Both the position numbers and the translations under genes were made by a program. A stretch of 64,000 nt of DNA from Mytilinidion resinicola. Taxonomy: Eukaryota; Ascomycota; Dothideomycetes; Mytilinidiales; Mytilinidiaceae. Under the pieces are notes generated by a model. That model made no database searches. It saw only the letters and a program-made list of their open reading frames with translations, and had not been told where the DNA came from. Numbering within the stretch: the stretch's first letter is position 1; the number at the start of each line of letters is the position of its first letter. This document shows positions 32,385 through 44,801 of this stretch, piece by piece. The stretch lies in the NCBI RefSeq assembly GCF_010093595.1, contig NW_022985452.1, forward strand, positions 613,656 to 677,655, given 5' to 3'.

Positions 32385-34813
32385 GGTGGCGGTGATGTTG
32401 ATTGATGAAGACGATTTGGTAAGCCGATGGCGGATGGATTGGTGAAGAGTGGCTTGGTGGAGGCGTGTCGACGGAAGGTGACTTGACTGAAGATCTTCGA
32501 GGAGTCGGAAGAGCTTTATGTAGTCGCTAAATGGTCAGCCTACGAAATGACATCGGACTAATAGTGAAGTGAAAGTCCGGCAGTGCTGGGTCTTGGTGCA
32601 GCGAAAAGCGTGTAAATGTGGGCAATGGTGGCTCTCACTAAATATCTCCAGTTATTCTCTATTACTAAAACAGACACTCCCCATTTTCGTCCCTTTCAAT
32701 AGAGCCCCAAGAGATAGGTAAGTTTGGCGCCTCCTTGCCACTATTTGACGTACCCCGATAGGTTGCTGAAACTCGAGATACGATGGAACGGCCAAGTAGT
32801 GGGATTGAGACGGGTGTGGTGAGGAGCTGATCATCTCGTGTGGGTAGGGATGGAGTACAAGGTCATGAGTCTGGACACACAAATTCATCACTGCTCGTGC
32901 TCCACTCTTGCTCGATCAAAATTGCTGTAAGAAATACTCCAGCTAACAGGTAGCCGATTAGTTAAAATGTGGCCCAATTCCCACTGCGTTGATCTTCATA
33001 CCACGTTGAAACACCATATATCTAGGCATCTGCACAGGCCTCTGCACGGGCTCCACTCTTTCTCGATCGACACCACTGTCAGGAGTAGGTCAGCTGGCAG
33101 GCAGTAGCTTGGTTAAAAGAGAGTTTGATTTCCATCACCATCGCCGCAGAATCACTTCATCCACCATTCCTCATCTTCAACAACTTCCTCCTGTTGTATC
33201 TCCACCACCGACAGGTCCACCCATCAACCACTTCCTCTTCGAAATTGATCCCACCACTCAACAGCCAACACCATAGTGCCCTGCGTAGATAACTACCATC
33301 ATTTCTTTCCCTCTCTCTTTTGCTCCGTCCCAGCCGCAGCCACCACCATTGTTCTTTAGAAAACCCGATTCGAACGACCCCAACCTCCCACCACTCCATG
33401 AAGTGGAATATCTTGTGCTTTTGCCCTCTCTAGAACTCCATTCCATACCAATATGGCTGCTTTTTCGATCTCGATCCCACTTCCATATCGTCCCCCTTCT
33501 TTGGTTGTTGAAGAAGACACCCGCGTCTGGCCTGGGCGACAACTTGAAGAAAGGAGAAAGAGCTTTTATACCTGCCGGCAAAAAGAGAATACGAGTGGCG
33601 CGTGGCGGCCACGGGAGCATGTTGAGGTAACCAGTGATTCCATTCAGGATCTCAGCCAGCGCTGATGAGCTGACTGGATGGACAGGGGGGCTTATCACGT
33701 GCCCTGCTGACTTTTCGGCTTCGCGAGGGTATAAATCCATTTATCTCTTTCGAGCTTTTGGTTTCTGGCAGAGAGTTAGAGGCCCTTGGGGAGGGTGATC
33801 AAAACCCGAAGGGTTTCCATGTCATGAGTACAGTGCGGGTGTGCCTGGGAAGGGTGCAAAATTAGTCAAGTTTGGTTTCCATGTGCCCGTTGGGGCTCGA
33901 GGTTGTGACTCGTACTATCAAAATCGCCAAGTACGAGGACAATGGAAAGAGGATTCGAAAGATGTGTCTGAAGTCATCGTGAGGGGTGGAGGTGTGTTCT
34001 CGTTCGAAGCGATGCTGATGTCGAACCTCCCTATCGCAGCTCGATGATTGGAATCGTACTTACCAGCATGCGACCAAAAATCTACTCCTCCCATCATCAC
34101 TACCTCGTAGCAGTTCGAACTGGCAGCTCTCATTCGCACTAGAATCCTTCAGCATCGAATAGATCCCGCCACTTTTCATCATCACGCACAGAAGGCAACC
34201 AGCATCACCTTGTCATCGAAGCCCCCCGACTACGTAATCCGCAACAACACCCCCAAGGGTAATCCTTTCCAATTTGTCACCCACCACTCCCCCAAGCCTC
34301 CACCCATGCGCATTTTAGGAACCCTGGTTTGCAGCAAGACTCCCGCGGCCCTCCCTTAAGCACTTTGGGTTTGATGCCGCCTCCATGCACGGCGAACATT
34401 GCTATCATTCATCCTCCTTCAAAGACCTCTGCTGAACACGACCAAGAAACGACGGCCGTGGTTTTATACCCGCTGAAGAGAGTAAGGGGGTTTACGTAAG
34501 CCAGCACGCGCTAATCACGTGAACCCAGACACGTGTTTTCAATACAACATTCATGAAACTCCTGAAAGCCGCACGGACAATCTCATTACACCAAAGACCG
34601 TACCAAAGACTACATACAGGAAGCAAAACCACGCACGCATTAAACCTCAAACTTATTTTCCTCATATATCCCCTAATCAAGCTGACCGAACCGATCAAAC
34701 GCCATGCAGAAGTAGAACCGACTTCGAGTATCCCGACTCATGAATCATAAAAGACGGGTATAAGGAGTGACAAAAACTTCAAACACAAGAAACATCAACC
34801 CGTTGCGTCAAGA
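32385..34813. other. Intergenic region with remnants of the 226-bp element family
   Basis: About 2.4 kb with no supported gene. Frames near 33258-33740 overlap one another and have no domain. At 32852-32930 and about 33013-33115 there are partial matches to the inverted-repeat family seen at 51.7-53.3 kb. A Zn- or splice-like pattern was not found. Confidence 0.45.
32852..33115. repeat. Degenerate copies of the 226-bp inverted-repeat element
   Basis: The text from 32854 (AGTACAAGGTCATGAGTCTG) matches the left end of the full copies at 51726 and 53102, followed by the ATCACTGCT word. A second block at about 33045-33090 matches the internal CGACACCACTGTCAGGAG region. Ends and target site are not preserved. 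Confidence 0.5.
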
Positions 34814-37170
34814 TTACTTTTCAAGCCTCCGATCCGTACTTCTCTCCCCCCTTCCAAGCGCCCACAGCTCCAACTCCTCCGCCGTCGGACTGCTCGGCGT
34901 CGAGCTCACAGCGCTCGGATCGCGACGGTGGCCAGTTGGTAAGTCAGATCCCAGCGTTGAGCTCACAGTGCTCGGATCCCGCCGATGGCCAGCAGGAGGC
35001 TCGGAGCCCGTACTCGTTACCATGTTCGTCCGCGTCGGAACGGCACTGCTCGAGCGGAGCGTGCTCAACGTGCCGAAGTCGCGTAACGCGGAGACATCTT
35101 CGAATGGCGTGGCGTAGTCCGAGGGTGCAGGACTGCGTGCTTCAGGACTGACAGGACTACCAACCCCCGGCGTAGTCGCTTCACTAACGCGCCCACCGCT
35201 GTTTTCGCGAGAGTGGTTGAAGTTACCAACGGGTTCGAAATGCAGGCCCTGGACCTGGAAACGGCCGTCGTCGCCAGGGAGTTCATGGATAGCCGGCGGG
35301 CGGTCCTTCCGATCTCCGCGCTCGAAGTACTCGCGGCCGCCCTCTCGAGCCGGGGTCGTGCCTTCCGTGGGCGGACTCTCCATCTCGCTGACTTCGGGCG
35401 GGCTTTCAAGCTCGTTGAGGATCGGGATCTCGACGATGGGCGGGAAGGGTTCGCGATCTTTGTTATCACGACTCACCTGCCCGCCGAAGTAGCCTGCAGA
35501 TTCGGAGAAGCGTGGTGGTGGGCTGCTGGTGGTGGAGTCGAGTTCGCTGATGCGGCGTTTCTTGACTTCGGTGCCGGCGGCTAGGGTGTCGATTTCGGAG
35601 GGTGGTGGTGGTTTGACTGGTTTGTTGCGGTTGCGACGGCGGATGAAGAACCAGATTGCTAGTCCAATGAGGATGAGGCCGAGGACACCGCAGCCGGCAC
35701 CTATGCCTGCGATGGCGCCGGTGCTGAGTCCGGATTTCTTATGCGGTGAGGGCGGAACGTAGGAGGACGGGAAGATGGTTACGATGTGGGATTCTGGCAT
35801 TGGGTCGGTGTAGTTTGCTGGGGCGACGGTGAAGTTCTTTCGATCATAGTCGACGATTAAATATGCTTCTTGGAGAAGAGCACGGCCAAGAACGAAGACA
35901 CCAGTGGGCGAGCGTTTGAGGGGGAAGTATTTCGTAGAGTTGTCGTAGATCGGGAAGGACGCAGTGAGGTCAAGAGCGGCGTATGGGAGTACGATAGAGG
36001 CGACGTCGTTGCTAGGATTTGCGCCTGGGCCAATTATGAAAGTCATGGTGGCGTTCTGGTTTACATTATAGGAGTGGGAGGTATCATTCAAAGTATAGAG
36101 GTTCGTGTTATTGTCGTAGGTAAGGCGAAAGCGGTCGGCAATGGCGTCGCAGATGGGATCGGGTAGCCATAGGTAGGGGAGGGTCGAGTCTATTGTTGCG
36201 AGGAAACCGGAAGTGCCAGCCGTCATGGAATAGACATTAGACTCAATGTTGGGGTCAGGCGCAACAGTGATGGATTGCACGCCGACGATGAGGGAGCTGT
36301 TGCCAGCAGGCATTTGCATGGAAATGCCATGGCTCGAGAAGCGGGACTGGTCGTATCCACCCAGGGTCAAGCTTGCGAGAACACCTGCGGTATTGCCTAT
36401 ATCATGTCAGTATGAAGCTCATGACTTATCCAATATCATTTTCGTCGCGATCTCCATGCGCTGGGGTGCGCGATTCTCGCGTTGATCTTTGCTTCTTCGG
36501 CTAGTGCTCGATCCATAGCGTTCCTAGGAAGAGAAGGCTACTCACGGTATTTTGCTCCGGCCGAGTAGCCGTATGTCAAACTAGGGGTCTGGTTTGCGGA
36601 TTGGAAGTTTGTTAGAAACGTATCAATGGGTCCACCGCCTATGCTCAGTGCTGTATCGGACAGTCCAAAGACACCCATGAAGAAGTCTTCTGTGATAATT
36701 TGGGCCACAAGCTGAGTCGTGAGCATCAAACTGGCGGCCGAGTCTGCTCCAAGGCCCACAGTATCGTGGCCATAGGTGGCATTTGGCTTGAGGTCTGGAT
36801 ACAACTCGATGGCGGCTGGAAGAGGGAGGTTGTAGATGCCGATTTGCTGCCAACTCGCAGAGGAGCCCGATGCGAATCCCAAGCTCTGCTTTGCATTGAA
36901 TGTCTGAATGCCACGAGCTTCAGCGCACGAGTCTTTGTCGGGCTCGTTGCACCAGTCGGCCTGCGCTGGTATCGTCACAACAGAGCCCCCAGTCGAGATG
37001 AGGACTTTGAAATTCTGCCCGGAATGGCCATCACCGGTAGCATCCCCAACGTTGATCATGAAGGTCGACCAGGAGCCATCGTTGCCGTCGAAGGTACCGC
37101 TGGGAGCAAAGACGTAGGGCGCTGGAATCGTGCTCGCAGTTTCAGCCCGCCGATGGAAGGACATTGTCAC
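34814..37170 (-). CDS. Membrane-anchored pepsin-like (A1 family) protein, first catalytic Asp absent
   Basis: Two exons, 37170-36546 and 36396-34814, joined by a 149-nt intron (GTGAGT donor, CTGAC branch, ATAG acceptor), give 735 residues. The junction restores the family text YRNTAGVLASLTLGGYD. The N-terminal lobe has the FDGNDGSWSTF start typical of this fungal group. The active-site DTG/DSG position of the first lobe reads S59-T-G in VLISTGG, while the second-lobe DST is kept at 278-280 (ATIDSTLPYLWLP). With one Asp missing, normal aspartic protease catalysis is unlikely. A membrane helix (about 430-455) is followed by RRRNRNK and a long Pro/Ser/Glu-rich cytoplasmic tail that carries two tandem copies of a GHRRDPS-containing segment. 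No signal peptide follows this ATG, so a short upstream exon encoding one may be missing from the model. Confidence 0.78.
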
Positions 37171-39376
37171 AGACGGGTCATGGCGATGTGCAGAGAGCAG
37201 TGGGAGAGGTCTTCTCGTTCACGCGGTTTAGGATGGGGCTGAGATTAGGTCTTACGTGAAGACTAGGCCTCCATAGTATATTGAAGCAGCTAAAGATGGT
37301 TGCGAGCTACGACCGGAAGATAGGCCCAGAGAGGTGAGTGATGACGGCGAGAGCTCAGCTGGCGGGGCCACAGATGGGGCCACAAAAGCGGCGGCGAAGT
37401 TCCTCTGCAAGACCAGGGTCGACACGCGGCGTCTGGGGATTTCGTCTGACAGGCCACGATCCCAAAGACAAGACACGGGAATCGACGGATGACTGGAGAA
37501 AGACAGGCCGTGTGACAGCCACATGATTCTGCATGAAAGAGCTGCCGGGGGCAGCATGTTGGGCAGCCTTGACGGTTGACAGCTGGTGGTGGGGGCGGGC
37601 ATCATGCCACGGCCCCGAAATAGCTGGCGACTTGCCTTCATACCTGCCTGGGTGCTCTGCGATGTCAAATGCGGTGGAGGCGCATGGCATCACTCCAAGC
37701 CCGTGAGTGGTGTCGGCGGTGCCCTCCGTGCTGCCGCCGGGCGTACAGTGCTGCTGAGTGGTGGTCGGCGTGTGGCTTCACGGGTGCGCAGAGGGCTGGC
37801 AATATTGATGGCGACGCTGCTGCTGGCGCTGGGGTTGGACGGCTGCAGGTCAGACGCATGCGGTCGAAAGAGGGTTGCGCCCCGCCCGGCGTGGTGTTGG
37901 CGAGACAGTGCCGTTGCTTTTCCCCTGCCCCTTTCCACCCCCCATGATTGGCGGCAGCTCCTGCAGCCCCTGGCCCGCTCCGGTCAACGTCGAAGCTCCC
38001 GAGCTCCCGAGCCCAGCCCCCATCCACCCTCTCTCAGCCTTCCCGTCTCGACATCACTGTCCGCCATTCACCGTCTTGCTCCGCCGCCTCGTGCTATATC
38101 GCCCAGCACATCATGGCTTGGGCGGCGTGCCGGATCTCCAACAAAACGACGATGCCGATTTCCTAGGCCATTTCCGGCGCTTCGCCCTGCTACCCCGTCT
38201 GCCGGCTGAATGGTACCACTGCTATAGAGTTGTCACGACTCAACCTCGTGCTGCCACATCTCTGCCTAGCGGGCGGGGTCGTCATCTTGCCCCCTGTCGT
38301 TGGCCGCTCTTGCTGGAGTGAGGCTCAAGCCATTCCCCGCCAGTCTAGATTCTTGAGTGCTCTGCAGGCCCTGTTTGCCGGATCCCGTTCAGGGCCGATG
38401 CCAGTTTGGATGCCATGGTGCCATTCGCGCGTAATACGGCAGCAGAGCTGGCGTTGAGCTCTGACAGCTCCCAGTCTGTCCAGGGCACCTCTGCCTGGAT
38501 GCACGTCCGTGGCCTGCATAAGCCCGCGTGCTGTTCATATACCTCTCCCTTGCTGTTCCACCGCTCGTTGTTGTGTGCGAGGCAGAGCTCGCTGCTCCCG
38601 TTTTTCACGTAAGTCATGCTTTTCGTGGTGCAACCCTGTTTCGTTCTACCGCATTACAACTCCCCAACGGCTTCAAGTTCATGCCAAACTTCACCTCTCA
38701 TCTTCAAGTCCTGGCCAATGTAGATCATAGAGCTGCTATATGTATCGGAAGGACATCATCTAGAGTACTACTCTGCAATCCATTCTAAAACGGCTACCGG
38801 TCATCTTTTTGCCCCTCAACATAACGTCCAACTAGCACGCAATCAGATAGCTCGTTACGTTCGTTGTCTTCTTGGAAATTTGCAGTGCCGTTCAATATAC
38901 CATTGCAACATGCTTTCCAAAGGCACGATTCTTTCGTTTGCTTCTCCAAATTGGCCCTCCGCAGCCCCACCCCGCGTCCATCGAGTCAAGCCATCAAACT
39001 TCATGCGCCCCTTTTCTTTGTAGTACAGTCTACTCGTCTTCCTTACTTTCTTATCCACTCACTATCGGCTGCTTCGTTTCATGCTTCAACAATTGTCAGC
39101 CTTGCGGGATGATCTGATCCTCATATGATCTCGGCTGACATAATCCTAGCGCTAATCCAATTTGGACGACGCTCGCTACGCCTAATCGAGAATCACGCCT
39201 CGGCATCCCATCTTTATTTGCGCCAAAGAAGCTTAAGTGGAATATTGCTTTACCTATCCGATTGGAGTTGTACCTGAATTGATCCGCTGGCACAATCTTG
39301 TGGAAGACCTTATTGTGAAATCACGTGCATCCGGCCTACCCGTAAATAGACCCCACCCGGGCCCGGATATTCCAGC
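37171..39376. other. Intergenic region, GC-rich
   Basis: About 2.2 kb. The high GC around 37600-38500 opens long frames on both strands at once (for example 37586-38209 plus and 37252-37668 minus), which I read as composition artefacts. A missing first exon of the pepsin-like gene could lie near 37250-37700. The last 500 bp form the promoter of the surface protein gene. Confidence 0.45.
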
Positions 39377-42300
39377 ATGCGTCCATCGCTGTGGGTTCTC
39401 GCAATATTGGGCAGTGCTGCGGCCCAGAATCTCTCCGTTGAAGCATTGAACAAGAAACCTCCGCCCCCGTCGTCCTCATCAGCTTGGCCCGCTACCTGCC
39501 CAGGCCCGATAACACTTACCTCGACTTCGACTTGCTACGAAACGAAATGGAGTACTACGACGTGCTACGAGACTTCAACAACAACCACTAGTATCCACGA
39601 TACCGTCACTTGCTTCGAGACAGTCACACAATGGAATTCGACAACGATCTTTGACACAACTACTATCTGGAACGTCTCTACGGAGACGAAAGAGGTCGAT
39701 TTTACCAGCTGGTATACCACGGAGATAACAGTTTCAACGGAAGTCGACCATACCAGCTGGTACACAACCGAAAAAACTGTATGTGACTTTCTTGGCTTCC
39801 CTTCGGCTTTCGTGTAAGCTAATTTGGTCTTACTAGGTGCCTACGTGGTATACTACGGAGAAGACAATTGAGACCGAAATCGACTATACCAGCTGGTTTA
39901 CAACTGAAAAAACCGTACGGCTCTCTCGGCTTCACCCCTGTGCTGAATGCACGCTAACCTCGCTGCTTCCTAGGTTCCCACGTGGTACACGACGGAGAAG
40001 ACGATTGAGACCGAAATCGACTTCACGAGCTGGTATACAACCGAAAAGACTGTATGCTCCCTTCAGCTTTCCCCTGCGCCATGCTCAGGCTAATTTCGCT
40101 GCTCTCTAGGTACCCACGTGGTTGACTACAGAAATAACAGTGACCTCTACTGAGACTGATGATGTGACGGTACGAGTCCTATCTGCAATAGCTTTGTACT
40201 GCTGCTTGCTCTTCGTTTCTGCAGCTGCTTGGTAGCCCGCTACGCAGGGTTCCCATTTGCGCAGATGGTCTTCCTCCTTTTTCTTATGCTAATTCGGTTG
40301 CTAGGTTCCCACGTGGTACACCACCGAAAAGACGGTAACTTCTGTGGAAACTGATGACTTTACGGCAAGTTTCCCTTTATAGACCCGCGGTGTTAAACCG
40401 ACCAGTCCCCTGTCCTTCTCTGCCGCCTTTTCATCTTCTAATGGTGCTGCGAGGCCGTCGGAGTCTGCATCGATTCCAGCTCCAGTATCCATCTTTTTGC
40501 CTTAGAACTCCACTGATGCTGCTTTTAGATCCCCACATGGTATACTACCGAGAAGACTGTGGTTTCCGTGTCAACCGAAGAAATTACAGTAAGATTTCAT
40601 TCCTACACACCCTCTTTTGCAAAGCCGACTGTCGCTCTTCTTCCACCGCTGCGTCCATAGATGCATGAGACGTGATGTCGGCAATTTCTCAGGCTGCTGA
40701 CCTTGCGTCATGTGCTGACCTTCTCACTAGGTACCCACATACTTGACTACTGAGAAGACTGTGCTTTCCGTGTCAACGGAAGAGATTACAGTAAGATTTA
40801 TTTCGCATGCCTCTTTTCTGCAAAACCGACTGTCGCTCTTCTCCGGCCGCTGTGACCACGGATGCATCAGTTTTGATATTGGCAATATCTTAAGCGACTT
40901 TTTCATGTGCTAATCTTTTCGCCAGGTTCCTACTTGGCTGACTACTGAGAAGACTGAGCTTTCTGTGTCGACTGATGATATTACAGTAAGTCCTGTTTCC
41001 TATGCCCCCTTATCGCTCTTCTCCCGCCGCTGTATCTACAGGTGCATCAGACGTGTTATTGGCAATTTTCAAAGCTATTGATCTCTCGACTTTTACCTAT
41101 GCTAATATTTCTACTAGATTCCCACTTGGTTTACCACTGAAAAGACTGTACTTTCCGTGTCGACGGATGAGATTACTGTGAGATTTCTTTCCTATGGCCC
41201 CTCCTTGCAAAGCCGGCTGTCTTGCCCACAAATGCATCAGACGTGATTTCGGCATTCGGTTCAGCTGCTCATCTCTCGACGTACCGATTTTTCGAACCCT
41301 TACTTTCTTAAGCGATTGCTATTTTCTTCACTCCGGCCGCTAATTCTCTTTTCAGGTGCCCACTTATATCACACGAACGACTTCGTATTTCACGACTCAG
41401 ACAGTCATCAGCTTAATAACAATCACGACTGTATTGCAGCAAAACTTCACCTTCACTGAGACTGTGTCCGGAACCCCAATCGTCATCATTTCAACCACAG
41501 AAATTCCGACGACTATCCTTTCAACTATCACTTCATGTGAGCAAACTATTTCATATCTGCCTCTTCGCGTGCAGCATATTTGCCAAGCATCCATGCAGCG
41601 GATTTCAGGATTGAGCGCTGACCGCCTTCAGATATTACGACTCCTGGCCCAGTCCAGACCTTAACTATCGAGACTCCCGGGCCCACGAGCATTCTCACAA
41701 CTCCAGGCCCTTTCAGCTTAGTCACGATACCAGTGACTGAAATCTCTACACTAACTCTAGCTCGTAAGGCTTTTAAATTTTCTTTTTGATTTGATAATAC
41801 TAAAACCTCGCAGCCTCAACCTCTATCTATACCAGTTTCATCACCCTATCGGGCTCGATCCAGACTATAATAAGCACCTCTGTAGTTCCTGCGAGTACCA
41901 TTTTGGTGACGGTCACCTCCAGCTTCACTGTTGTCCAGACGAGCGCCTTGACAATAGAAACTCCTGGGCCGACGAGCATTCTCACAACTCCAGGTCCCTT
42001 CAGCTTGGTCACAATACCGATCACTGAGATTTCTACACTGACTCTAGCTCGTAAGGCTTTCAATTTTTTCTTCAGTTTAATAATTCTAACATTTTGCAGC
42101 CTCGACCTCTTTCTATACCAGTTTCATTACTCTTTCAGGCTCAATTCAGACTATAATAAGCACATCTGTCGTTCCTGCAAGTACGATTTTGGTGACTATT
42201 ACTTCGGACTTTACCGTCGTCGAGACGAGCGCCTTGACAATAGAGACTCCCGGGCCCACTGTACCAATCACTGAGATTTCTACCCTGACTCTAGCTCGTA

Positions 42301-44801
42301 AGGTTTTTGCTTGCTTTTTTCCAGTTAAACTCGCTAAGATTTTACAGCCTCGACTTCAGTTTACACCAGTTACATAACTTTATCTGGCTCAATTCAGACA
42401 ATAATAAGCACCTTTGTCGTTCCTGCAAGTACGATTTTGGTGACTATTACTTCGGACTTTACCGTCGTCGAGACGAGCGCCTTGACAATAGAGACTCCCG
42501 GGCCCACTGTACCGATTACTGAGATTTCTACCCTGACTCTAGCTCGTAAGGTTTTTGCTTGCTTTATTCCAGTTATATTCGCTAAGATTTTACAGCCTCG
42601 ACTTCAGTTTACACCAGTTATATAACTTCATCTGGCTCAATTCAGACAATAATAAGCACCTTTGTCGTTCCTGCAAGTACGATTTTGGTGACTATTACTT
42701 CGGACTTTACCGTCGTTGAGACAAGCCCCTTGACAATAGAGACCCCTGGTAAGTCGCTTTCTCAGCCCCGGAAAACAATTGACTGATCTCCGTCCAGGAC
42801 CAACATCTCTCAGCTTCATTACCATAGAAACTCCCGGTACGTTTCCCTTTCAGGCGTCTCCTGGACTGCTCTTCCTCGCATCTCACATTTTTTGCTAACC
42901 TCCATCAAGGGCCAACTTCTCTCAGCTTCATAACTCAGACCTCAACCCTCACATTGCCACCGTCGACTACGATTTTTACCAGTCTCATCACCCTCTCTGG
43001 CTCCATCCAAACCGTTATCAGCACTTCTGTTATCCCGGCCAGCACAATCGTACAAACTCTGACTGTTCCGGGACCCACGAGCTTCGTCGAGACTCCAGGT
43101 GCGTACCTATCTTAGCTACCTGCCCGTATTTCTTCCTCCTCGCGGCACGAACATCTACTCGGTTTCTAGCTTACATCCTATTATCAATCTCTTCTTCTTT
43201 CTCTTCTTATCTCCTATCTTCACACGTCCCTTTCCTGCCTACTTCTCCCTCTGTCTTTCCTTTCCGCCATTCTTTCCCCGCTGAAGTTTACTCAAATTGG
43301 GTCTATGTACTAATTTCTACCTAGGCCCAACGAGCGTTTTCACCTCGCTCAGTTTGATAACAGTTACCTCTACACAGACCCTACCCGGCCAGCCCACCAC
43401 CGTTCTCGCGACTACGACCTTGTCTGGAACTGTATCTCTAATCACTATCACTTCGACTGCTCCAGCTAGCACCGTGTTAGTGACATTTTTGTCCACTATT
43501 ACCCAGTTTCAAACGTCCCCGGCGACCGTCTCGCCAAGCCTGCCATCCCCGAGCAGTCTCTCTTGCACCCAAGGTTGCGAGGTAGATGTAACTGCAACGC
43601 TACTCTCTTTCCCGGGCAAAGTTTCCACTAAGACTGCAACTTTCTACTCTCGGAGTGTTGATGTCTACATTACCAAATATCCGGACGGCACCAACAGCAC
43701 CAGCACTGGTTCAGCGATTGTCCAGACCCCTCCGCCTCCCCCCACTACCACCTCCGCAATTACATGGACCTTCTCGAGCGAAACTCTGTTAGCATCTCTA
43801 ATTCCTGGTTCCTCATTTTGCCTGCTAATAGAAACAGAACTTGGCCCACGACCTACATCGTCTACAACGACTTCAGCCACATCACCGCCCTCCCAGAAGC
43901 CACAGCCTGCACGACTGTGACCGAGAGCCTCACGCTCCCGTCGCCCACCAATTACGCCCCTCTTATCTACCCTCCTGCGGCGATCAGCCAGTCCGGAAAG
44001 CCGCCACAGGCTTTAGTCAATTACCTCAACTCCCTCCCCACTGTCCTCGAGCAGCTGGACGGCACACCCATTGGCTCCTCCTGCGACCCTATCGTCGGCA
44101 GCACAAGGACTGCGGCGACGACTTCGCAGAACATTGATCAACTTACTACAGTGACCGCAGTTGCCGATACTACTACTAAAACCCACATAACGATAGCGCA
44201 AGCCGACTTTTCAACCAGCACGCCTCCGCCTTCAACGCCTACTCCCTCGTCTCCACCGCCGGCATCAATTCCCACGCCTCCACCTTCAACGCCCACGCCT
44301 GAACGATCTAGCTCTGCTGAAGCTCCTTCTTCTCCTCCTCCTCCTCCCTCGCCAAGCTCAGCTGGTACGTCCACAGCGTCTCCTCCACCGCTCAGCCCGT
44401 CATCTCCCGTATCCTCGGAATCTGCGGCTGTGCCGAGTAGTAGTAGTGCGGTGGTTCCTCAGCGTCCGTCTACTCCATCTCGCCCGCTATCCGCCAGTCC
44501 CACATCTAATACCTCGCCAGAATCATCCTCGAATTCCACTCCCACTCCCGGATCGCAGAGCTCCTCAGGCGCGCTTCCCGGAACTCCATCTACGGCCTCA
44601 AGCGCAGGAGAGTCCGGGTCTTCGATCATCGCGCCTACGCACATCTCAACGACTACGACGCGGACATCCGCGCCCCCGCCGAGCTCGGTCCAGAGCGGGT
44701 CTACGGCATCTCAGTTCACGGGTGCCGCTGGGAAAGTCAAGTTTGGTGGGGTGGAGGGGTGGTTGCTAGGTGTCGTGGGTGTGGGGGTTGGATGGGTATG
44801 A
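39377..44801 (+). CDS. 19-exon modular Ser/Thr-rich cell-surface protein, probable GPI anchor
   Basis: Manual model, exons: 39377-39778, 39837-39914, 39974-40051, 40110-40169, 40305-40364, 40529-40588, 40731-40790, 40926-40985, 41118-41177, 41356-41536, 41632-41763, 41814-42050, 42100-42297, 42348-42545, 42596-42748, 42798-42836, 42910-43098, 43325-43787, 43832-44801. Together they give 1226 codons with no internal stop. The start has a signal peptide (RPSLWVLAILGSAAAQ). Exons 2-9 each encode one 20- or 26-residue repeat beginning [VI]PT[WY].T[TE], all phase 0. Exons 11-17 encode TIETPGPTS-type repeats, all phase 1. Exon 18 holds a CTQGC segment, exon 19 a Pro/Ser/Thr stalk and a C-terminal hydrophobic GPI-type signal after GAAGKVKFG. 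Intron 5 uses a GC donor. Likely a cell-wall protein or adhesin (inference). Because modules are phase-symmetric, skipping any keeps the frame. Confidence 0.8.
42100..42595 (+). repeat. Two 248-bp exon-plus-intron units in direct tandem
   Basis: Units 42100-42347 and 42348-42595 each consist of a 198-nt exon and a 50-nt intron. A central stretch of more than 100 nt is identical, and the introns differ at about three positions. A third, partial unit starts at 42596. Lower-identity relatives precede them (41632, 41814). Confidence 0.8.

Noticed and set aside
37252..37668. 138-codon minus-strand ORF upstream of the pepsin-like gene, tested as its signal-peptide exon
   Set aside because: No ATG-led hydrophobic segment with a donor that joins in frame was found. 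The missing exon remains hypothetical.
37586..38209. 207-codon plus-strand ORF
   Set aside because: High GC opens several overlapping frames on both strands at the same place; no domain and no consistent codon pattern.
39837..41177. CRISPR-like array, because short similar units alternate with spacers
   Set aside because: The units are coding exons with splice sites and a eukaryotic frame; the spacers are introns. CRISPR does not apply to a fungal nuclear genome.
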